Shown here in pieces: positions 59,134 to 64,000 of a stretch of 64,000 nt of DNA. Origin of the DNA: Thalassobacillus sp. CUG 92003 (GTDB taxonomy: Bacteria; Bacillota; Bacilli; Bacillales; Halobacillaceae); the NCBI RefSeq assembly GCF_013618635.1, contig NZ_JABLSJ010000004.1:62001-126000 (forward strand). Direction: 5' to 3'. The notes under the pieces were generated by a model. It saw only the letters and a program-made list of their open reading frames with translations. It was not told where the DNA came from and did not search any database. A program made the translations under genes and the position numbers. Positions within the stretch are counted from its first letter, which is position 1. Each line of letters begins with the position of its first letter.

Positions 59134-60084
59134 ATGAGCAGTTTTCGTTCCAAAAAGATAATGTTTGTAGGTGGGAAAGGCGGTGTGGGTAAATCAACTT
59201 CAGCTGCCGCTCTGGCTTTGGCAATTGCGCAACAACAACGGACGTGCTTAATCGTTTCGACGGACCCGGCTCATAACCTGGGTGATATTTTTCACCACAC
59301 CATGAAGCAGGGCAAGGTAAAATTGGCGGAGTCATTGTGGGGAGTGGAAATAGATCCTGCTGAAGAATCGAAACGATACATCGACTCAGTTAAAGATAAT
59401 ATGAAAGGGATGGTCAAGTCCCATATGGTGGAGGAAGTACATAGACAAATTGACATGGCCAGTGCCAGCCCCGGTGCCGAAGAAGCAGCTATGTTTGATA
59501 AAATTGTCTCGATCGTTTTGGAAGAAAGCGATGATTTCGACCATATCATTTTTGACACGGCACCTACGGGGCATACCATCCGATTATTGTCACTTCCTGA
59601 ACTGATGGGGGTGTGGATGGACGGGATGCTTGAACGGCGAAAGAAAACCAACGAAAATTATACGCAGCTATTGAATGATGGGGAGCCTGTGGAAGATCCG
59701 ATTTATGATGTGTTAATGGAACGAAAAAAGAAGTTCCAATCCGTCAGAGACATCCTCCTTGATCAATCGCAAACAGGATTCATATTTGTGTTGAATCCAG
59801 AACGGCTCGCCATCCTCGAAACGAAGAAGGCGGTCGACCAATTGAAACAGCATGATATCCATGCCCATACCTTGATTGTCAATAAAGTGCTGCCAGAACA
59901 TGCGGATGGCCGTTTTTTAGCACAGCGGAGAGAACAGGAAGCAGATTACTTGCATGAAATTGACCAGACATTTCCCGATAAGATGTTAATCCGTATTCCA
60001 CTCTATGAGGAAGATATCAACACGATTGAAAAATTATCAATCATATCAGATCGAATTCAGGATTCAATCAGAAAGGAGACGTAA
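59134..60084 (+). CDS. ArsA/Get3-family ATPase
   Basis: A 316-residue soluble ATPase of the ArsA/Get3/TRC40 group. It carries the deviant Walker A GGKGGVGKST (Lys at residues 15 and 20), switch I STDPAHNLGD, and DTAPTGHTIRLL with VLNPERLAI for the A-loop. Single-domain ArsA proteins either drive arsenite extrusion or deliver tail-anchored proteins. No ArsB or ArsC gene is nearby, so an arsenic role is not indicated. It lies between cory-CC-star and an alcohol dehydrogenase in one operon, 4 bases before the latter. Confidence 0.85.
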   Translation: MSSFRSKKIMFVGGKGGVGKSTSAAALALAIAQQQRTCLIVSTDPAHNLGDIFHHTMKQGKVKLAESLWGVEIDPAEESKRYIDSVKDNMKGMVKSHMVEEVHRQIDMASASPGAEEAAMFDKIVSIVLEESDDFDHIIFDTAPTGHTIRLLSLPELMGVWMDGMLERRKKTNENYTQLLNDGEPVEDPIYDVLMERKKKFQSVRDILLDQSQTGFIFVLNPERLAILETKKAVDQLKQHDIHAHTLIVNKVLPEHADGRFLAQRREQEADYLHEIDQTFPDKMLIRIPLYEEDINTIEKLSIISDRIQDSIRKET

Positions 60085-60088
60085 CAAA

Positions 60089-61084
60089 ATGAAAGCAATT
60101 GTACATGAAGGTAAAGAAGGATTTGAAGGATTGAATCATCAGGAAGTTGAGACTGGAGAACCAGGGAAGCATGACGTGCAGATCCGGATCAAAGCAGCTG
60201 GAATGAATAGGCGAGACCTGATGGTGCCGTTCAGACACAAAACAGATCAACCCCCGCTTATACTAGGCTCTGATGGGGCAGGGATAATTGAACATGTCGG
60301 TGAACACGTCACCCAAGTCAAACCAGGAGATGAAGTGATCATAAATCCAGGCTTGGGCTGGGAGCATAATAGTTCTGCGCCTCCAGAAGGATTTGAAATT
60401 GTCGGCCTTCCCGGACACGGGACATTTGCAGAGGTGGTGACCATGCCTGCGAAGAATGTAGAACCAAAACCGCCTCATTTGAGTTGGGAAGAAGCAGGGG
60501 TGTTATCTTTAGCTGGATTAACTGCTTATCGCGTCTTGTTTACCCGTGCCAAGATTAAAGCCGGCCAAACGGTAATGCTTCCTGGCATAGGCAGTGGTGT
60601 TATGGTCTTTGCGCTGAAATTCGCTAAACTCGCAGGGGCACGTGTTATCGTCACCTCACGGAGTAAAGAAAAACAAGAACAGGCATTAAAGTTAGGGGCA
60701 GATGTAGCAATCGATACAGCTTCTGATTGGTCCCGCGAATTACAGCATGAAACGATTGATACATTAGTTGAAAGCATCGGGGGAGCCACGTTCGATAAAT
60801 CCTTGGGTGTGATTCGAAAAGGCGGAACCGTTGTCACCTTTGGCGCCACTACGGAAGATGAGGTCAACATCAATATACGCAAATTTTTCTACGGACAATA
60901 CAACTTACTAGGTTCCACAATGGGATGTGCCGAAGAGTACCGCGAAATGTTGAGGCTTGTCAATCAACACAGAATCCGGCCGGAGCTTGACGAGACATTT
61001 GTTTTTGCTGATGTGCATAAGGCTTTCGAATATCAACAAGAAAGCAAAAACTTTGGTAAAATTGCTTTGCTTCCAATCGGATAG
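60089..61084 (+). CDS. Zinc-type alcohol dehydrogenase-like protein (MDR family)
   Basis: A 331-residue medium-chain dehydrogenase/reductase with GroES-like N domain (GSDGAGIIEHVGEHV, RDLMVPFRH), and an NAD(P)-binding domain with GIGSGVMVFALKFAKLAGARVI. The cofactor-binding Gly residues are present; the catalytic zinc Cys/His set of classical ADH is not obvious (PEGFEIVGLPGHGTFAE only), so it may be a zinc-free quinone-reductase-like member. ATG 60089 has AAAGGAG about 8 bases upstream and lies 4 bases after the ArsA stop. A terminator follows. Confidence 0.85.
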   Translation: MKAIVHEGKEGFEGLNHQEVETGEPGKHDVQIRIKAAGMNRRDLMVPFRHKTDQPPLILGSDGAGIIEHVGEHVTQVKPGDEVIINPGLGWEHNSSAPPEGFEIVGLPGHGTFAEVVTMPAKNVEPKPPHLSWEEAGVLSLAGLTAYRVLFTRAKIKAGQTVMLPGIGSGVMVFALKFAKLAGARVIVTSRSKEKQEQALKLGADVAIDTASDWSRELQHETIDTLVESIGGATFDKSLGVIRKGGTVVTFGATTEDEVNINIRKFFYGQYNLLGSTMGCAEEYREMLRLVNQHRIRPELDETFVFADVHKAFEYQQESKNFGKIALLPIG

Positions 61085-61148
61085 CTCTTTTGGAGCAGAC
61101 GTACAATTAGCATTTTTCATAAGGATTCCGAACGCAATAGGGATGAGC

Positions 61149-61184
61149 ACAAAAAACCTGGAACCTTTTCCAGGTTTTTTGTGT
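61149..61184 (+). terminator. Terminator after the ADH operon
   Basis: ACAAAAAACCTGGAA pairs with TTCCAGGTTTTTTGT in a near-perfect hairpin; T6 tail. Confidence 0.95.
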
Positions 61185-61316
61185 GGCCATCATTAAGCGA
61201 TGTCCTGTAAAAACGCTGTGGCGAGCTTTATATTTACTACAGAATTACTTACACCTACTTAGTAGCAACTCCGAACAATAAAACAAATCATTTGCAATAA
61301 GACACTCAACAGACTA

Positions 61317-61338
61317 TTGAAAGTAGCAGAAACCTTCA
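61317..61338 (+). repeat. 22-base copy of a segment of the luciferase-like gene
   Basis: TTGAAAGTAGCAGAAACCTT plus CA is identical to bases 62160-62181 inside the coding sequence at 61911. The surrounding 61185-61431 otherwise shows no gene. Confidence 0.85.
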
Positions 61339-61431
61339 TAATCCAAAGCTTTCCCTCATCATAACTTCTAAATGATAGTAGACCCTGTTTATAGTAAAAT
61401 GAAAATATATCCTAATAAAAGGAGATGAAAC

Positions 61432-61812
61432 ATGTCACATAAAAACAACCCCAAAAAATTTGCTCTCAACATGAGTGCTGCTCAGTTCACTAAATTTTAT
61501 ATCATGCATCTGCTGCAAATGAACGCACCTATGATCAGTGAACATTTTAAAACAGAATTTCAAAAACTAACGAAGAACTGGGTGCCGGCTCCGTCAACTT
61601 TATTAGACACACTTCATGACATGACTGAAGAAGGTCTATTGAGAAGGCAAGAAGATTATAAATCCCATGATAAAAAGCGTCAGAAAGTCTATTGGTATTA
61701 TCTGACTGACAATGGCAGAGAAGAATTCGAAGTTTTGAAGAAAAAGTATAAAATCTTATTCGATGAACAAATTGCCATACTTAATAAGATCATGAATGAC
61801 GTGTATCGTTAA
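61432..61812 (+). CDS. PadR-family transcriptional regulator
   Basis: A 126-residue winged-helix regulator: N-terminal wHTH (FYIMHLLQMNAPMISEHFK), LDTLHDMTEEGLLRRQEDY (recognition helix and wing), KRQKVYWYYLTDNGREE, and a C-terminal helix. PadR regulators often respond to phenolics or antibiotics and control adjacent genes. AGGAG lies about 7 bases before the ATG. The luciferase-like oxidoreductase begins about 100 bases downstream on the same strand and is a likely target. Confidence 0.85.
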   Translation: MSHKNNPKKFALNMSAAQFTKFYIMHLLQMNAPMISEHFKTEFQKLTKNWVPAPSTLLDTLHDMTEEGLLRRQEDYKSHDKKRQKVYWYYLTDNGREEFEVLKKKYKILFDEQIAILNKIMNDVYR

Positions 61813-61910
61813 ATCGATTAGAAAAATCCGATGCATTGTGTATGTAACTTAACTCCATTATCGGTCTAATTATCCAAACATTAAATCCCGATTGATGAAA
61901 GAAAAAGAAT

Positions 61911-62893
61911 ATGAGACTTAGCATATTAGATCAAGCGCCTATTTCGACCGGATCGACTTCAGTAGAAGCGTTGGAAAACACGCTAACATTAGCGAAAAAA
62001 GCGGAGGAACTTGGCTATCACCGCTTTTGGATAGCTGAACATCATAATGCGAATGGTCTCGCATCTCCGTCTCCGGAAATTCTCATTGCTCGCATTGCTT
62101 CAGAAACAGCAACCATCCGGGTCGGTTCAGGCGGCGTACTGCTCCCGCAATACAGCCCCTTGAAAGTAGCAGAAACCTTCAGAATGCTTGCGGCCATGTT
62201 TCCTGAAAGGATTGATTTAGGCCTTGGTCGTTCTCCGGGAGGTTCTCAACAAACAAGGCTCGCTTTAACAGATGGCTGTCAAAAACCACTGAGTGCGTTT
62301 ACTCGCCAAATTAAAGATTTACAAGGATTTATGTATAATACGTTGCCACACGACCATGCTGCCTACGGAGTGAAAGCCATGCCTTTTCCAAGCCAAAATC
62401 CCGAATTATGGGTGCTTGGTCTCTCAGAAAGAGGGGCAAGGCATGCGGGGAGACGTGGAACAAATTTTACGTTCGGTCATTTTATCAATCCTGATCATGC
62501 CAGTGAAACACTTCGTACATATTTTGAGACGTTTACGCCAAGTGAACAAAACGAACAACCTGCAGTAAATGTCTGCGTGTTTGTCGTGTGCGCTGAAACG
62601 AAAGAGAAAGCAGAAGAGTTGGCTTTGAGTCAAGATAAATGGTTAATTCAAGTTGAAAAGGGTATAGATACGAGAGTGCCGTCTGTAAAGGAGGTTAAAC
62701 AGCATACATTTACGGCGGGCGAGATGGGCATAATCGAAGACGTGCAATTGTCGGAACACCTGAACAAGTCAAACAAGCGTTAGAACGTTTAAGTGAGTTG
62801 TATCAGACGGACGAGTTTTTAGTCATCACAAATATCCATGATCCAAACGAGAAAATAAAGTCTTATCGATTATTGGCAGAGGCCTTCAGATAA
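61911..62893 (+). pseudogene. Luciferase-like monooxygenase-family oxidoreductase, frameshifted
   Basis: An FMN-dependent LLM-class oxidoreductase. From ATG 61911 the frame runs 290 residues and stops at 62783, with SILDQAPISTGSTS, HRFWIAEHHNAN, ASPSPEILIARIA and GLGRSPGGSQQTRLAL in order. It then loses the family's C terminus. The shifted frame continues with GHNRRRAIVGTPEQVKQALERL and ends at 62891-62893. Adding one G in the GGG run at 62726-62728 would restore a normal protein of about 327 residues. It may be a true pseudogene, a sequencing error, or a natural slip site. Function would be flavin-dependent oxidation of an unknown substrate. Confidence 0.85.
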
Positions 62894-62917
62894 TCGAGCG
62901 ATAAAAGGAGGAATTCC

Positions 62918-63307
62918 ATGGCGCTTCACCATATCGAGATATACGTTTCGAATCTATCAGCATCAGCTCAATTTTGGAATTGGCTGCTGCAGGAATTAGG
63001 CTATCAAATCTATCAGCAGTGGCCGGAAGGTATCAGTTGGATTCATGAGGGAACTTACATAGTATTTGTACAAGCTGAAAAAGAATATGTGGCGGCAGGC
63101 TATCACCGGAAACGTATCGGCTTGAACCATCTAGCCTTCAATGCATCTTCCAAAGCACACGTCGATAAAATCACTGAGCGTCTAGTCGAAATGAATGTTC
63201 CGATCCTTTATCAGGATGCTCATCCCTACGCTGGAGGCGATGATTATTATGCTTTATACTTTGAAGATCCTGACCGCATTAAGGTAGAGGTGGTCGCCAA
63301 CGTTTAA
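62918..63307 (+). CDS. VOC/glyoxalase-family protein
   Basis: A 129-residue vicinal-oxygen-chelate domain protein: HIEIYVSNLSASAQFWNWLL at the start, HLAFNASSKAHVDK in the middle and ALYFEDPDRIKVEVV at the end. Metal ligands by family are His4 region, His in NHLAF and Glu near KVEV. Enzymes or drug-resistance proteins share this fold. AAGGAGG precedes the ATG by 8 bases. Follows the luciferase-like gene by 24 bases. Confidence 0.85.
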   Translation: MALHHIEIYVSNLSASAQFWNWLLQELGYQIYQQWPEGISWIHEGTYIVFVQAEKEYVAAGYHRKRIGLNHLAFNASSKAHVDKITERLVEMNVPILYQDAHPYAGGDDYYALYFEDPDRIKVEVVANV

Positions 63308-63477
63308 ATTCTGCAGGGATATGTTAATTAAGGCCAAATCATTAGAATGGATATAAACTTACGTCTTACCTTGTACCTAATATATAATAAAAAACCTCAA
63401 ATTCCCTCACGAAAATCCATATTTCGCTAAATTGACTGTTTCAATATACGACATCCCCTGTTAATATTTATATGGGA

Positions 63478-63502
63478 GTCTGTTTGCAATATTTGAACAG
63501 AC
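63478..63502. promoter_or_regulatory. Palindrome upstream of pgsB
   Basis: GTCTGTT-N11-AACAGAC, about 65 bases before the pgsB start. No T run, so an operator is more likely than a terminator. A TATAAT box lies at 63540-63545, close to the start codon. Confidence 0.35.
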
Positions 63503-63565
63503 GATTGAATGATGAAAAACGATCAATATAGTTTTTCAGTATAATGTAAAAGGATGGAAATGACT

Positions 63566-64000
63566 ATGTACCTAATCCCGGCTGCTGTGATATTTATTCT
63601 CGTTGTAGGGATATATGAATGGCGCCAACACCAAAAAACATTGAACGCCTTGCCAGTCAGGGTGAATGTAAACGGGATACGCGGAAAATCAACAGTTACT
63701 CGGTTAATTACAGGAATATTAAAGGAAGCCGACTATAAAGTTGTCGGAAAAACAACTGGTACTTCAGCCCGTCTGATTTACTGGGACACGCCCGAGGAAA
63801 GGGCTATCCTACGCCGGCCTGAAGGTCCTAATATCCGGGAACAACGCATTATTGCCAAAGAAGCTGCCGATCGCGGGGCTGATTCACTCGTGAGTGAATG
63901 CATGGCCGTCAATCCTGATTACCAGATTGTTTTCCAAAATAAAATGCTGCAAGCGAATATCGGTATCATCGCGAATGTCCTAGAAGACCATATGGAAGTC
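63566..64000 (+). CDS. pgsB: Poly-gamma-glutamate synthase PgsB/CapB, 3' end outside window
   Basis: Amide ligase that polymerises glutamate into poly-gamma-glutamate (capsule or free polymer), a Mur-ligase relative. The visible 145 residues have an N-terminal hydrophobic segment [17 protein letters not shown], the P-loop [31 protein letters not shown] and [16 protein letters not shown], which are characteristic. The ATG at 63566 is chosen because AGGATGG lies about 8 bases upstream; an ATG at 63560 in frame is too close. The frame runs off the window, so the usual pgsC-pgsA partners are not seen. In salt-adapted Bacillaceae the polymer may be an osmoprotectant. Confidence 0.9.
   Translation, partial: MYLIPAAVIFILVVGIYEWRQHQKTLNALPVRVNVNGIRGKSTVTRLITGILKEADYKVVGKTTGTSARLIYWDTPEERAILRRPEGPNIREQRIIAKEAADRGADSLVSECMAVNPDYQIVFQNKMLQANIGIIANVLEDHMEV

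Noticed and set aside
1-64000. tRNA genes, CRISPR arrays, insertion sequences, prophage genes
   Set aside because: No tRNA-like cloverleaf sequence, regular spacer-repeat array, transposase, integrase or phage structural gene was recognised on either strand.

Overview
The window is chromosomal DNA of a moderately halophilic, endospore-forming member of the Bacillaceae, of the Halobacillus/Thalassobacillus/Virgibacillus type. The evidence is gene content and order that match the aspB-asnS-dnaD-nth-ypoC-ponA-recU ... ypsA-gpsB-rnpB-ypsC ... bpsAB ... ypdPQ ... ypgQ ... thyA-dfrA ... dynA segment of Bacillus subtilis, a spore-protein gene (sspM), a class B RNase P RNA, strong GGAGG ribosome sites and strongly acidic lipoproteins and cell-wall proteins. 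No rRNA, tRNA, transposase, integrase or CRISPR array was seen. The genus is an inference.

Layout. 1-9.8 kb: aspartate aminotransferase (cut by the window edge), asparaginyl-tRNA synthetase, replication initiation (dnaD), base excision repair (nth), a class A penicillin-binding protein with a very long Gly-Asp-Gly-Ser tail, Holliday junction resolvase recU, the tiny spore gene sspM and small ypp-type genes. 9.8-18.3 kb: a large RND efflux pump, cytidine deaminase, ypsA-gpsB, rnpB, an rRNA methyltransferase and an M32 carboxypeptidase. 18.3-24 kb: an acidic lipoprotein, an SDR plus type III polyketide synthase plus methyltransferase cluster, a Fur-box-controlled 57-residue membrane protein, a 0.5 kb repeat-flanked intergenic insert, and a queuosine-precursor transporter with a candidate preQ1-I riboswitch. 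24-32 kb: a cold-shock gene with a long leader, then one-carbon and nucleotide metabolism (fhs, thyA, dfrA), mobA, and the twin-arginine system tatA-tatA-tatC. 32-41 kb: sbcDC, ung, msrAB, and transport or stress genes. 41-51 kb: amidohydrolase, phosphatase, ferredoxin, SDR, acylphosphatase, P1 peptidase and the two-headed dynamin dynA. 51-58.7 kb: a SurA-like lipoprotein, Cu/Zn SOD-like protein, csp-ydjO, an ABC-F ATPase, a LysM-3D cell-wall protein and cstA. 58.8-64 kb: the cory-CC-star/ArsA-type ATPase/alcohol dehydrogenase operon, a PadR regulator, a frameshifted luciferase-like oxidoreductase, a VOC protein, and the start of pgsB (poly-gamma-glutamate synthesis), which runs off the end.

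Most of the window is housekeeping. The least explained parts are the Fur-box microprotein with the repeat-flanked insert next to it (21.6-22.36 kb), the cory-CC-star/ArsA pair (58.8-60.1 kb), the SDR-polyketide cluster with a palindrome in its divergent promoter region, the leader RNAs (preQ1-like aptamer, terminator inside the csp leader), and the frameshift in the luciferase-like gene together with a 22-base copy of its sequence upstream. No single wholly new system can be claimed from sequence reading alone. Coordinates of RNA ends, terminators and promoters are approximate.
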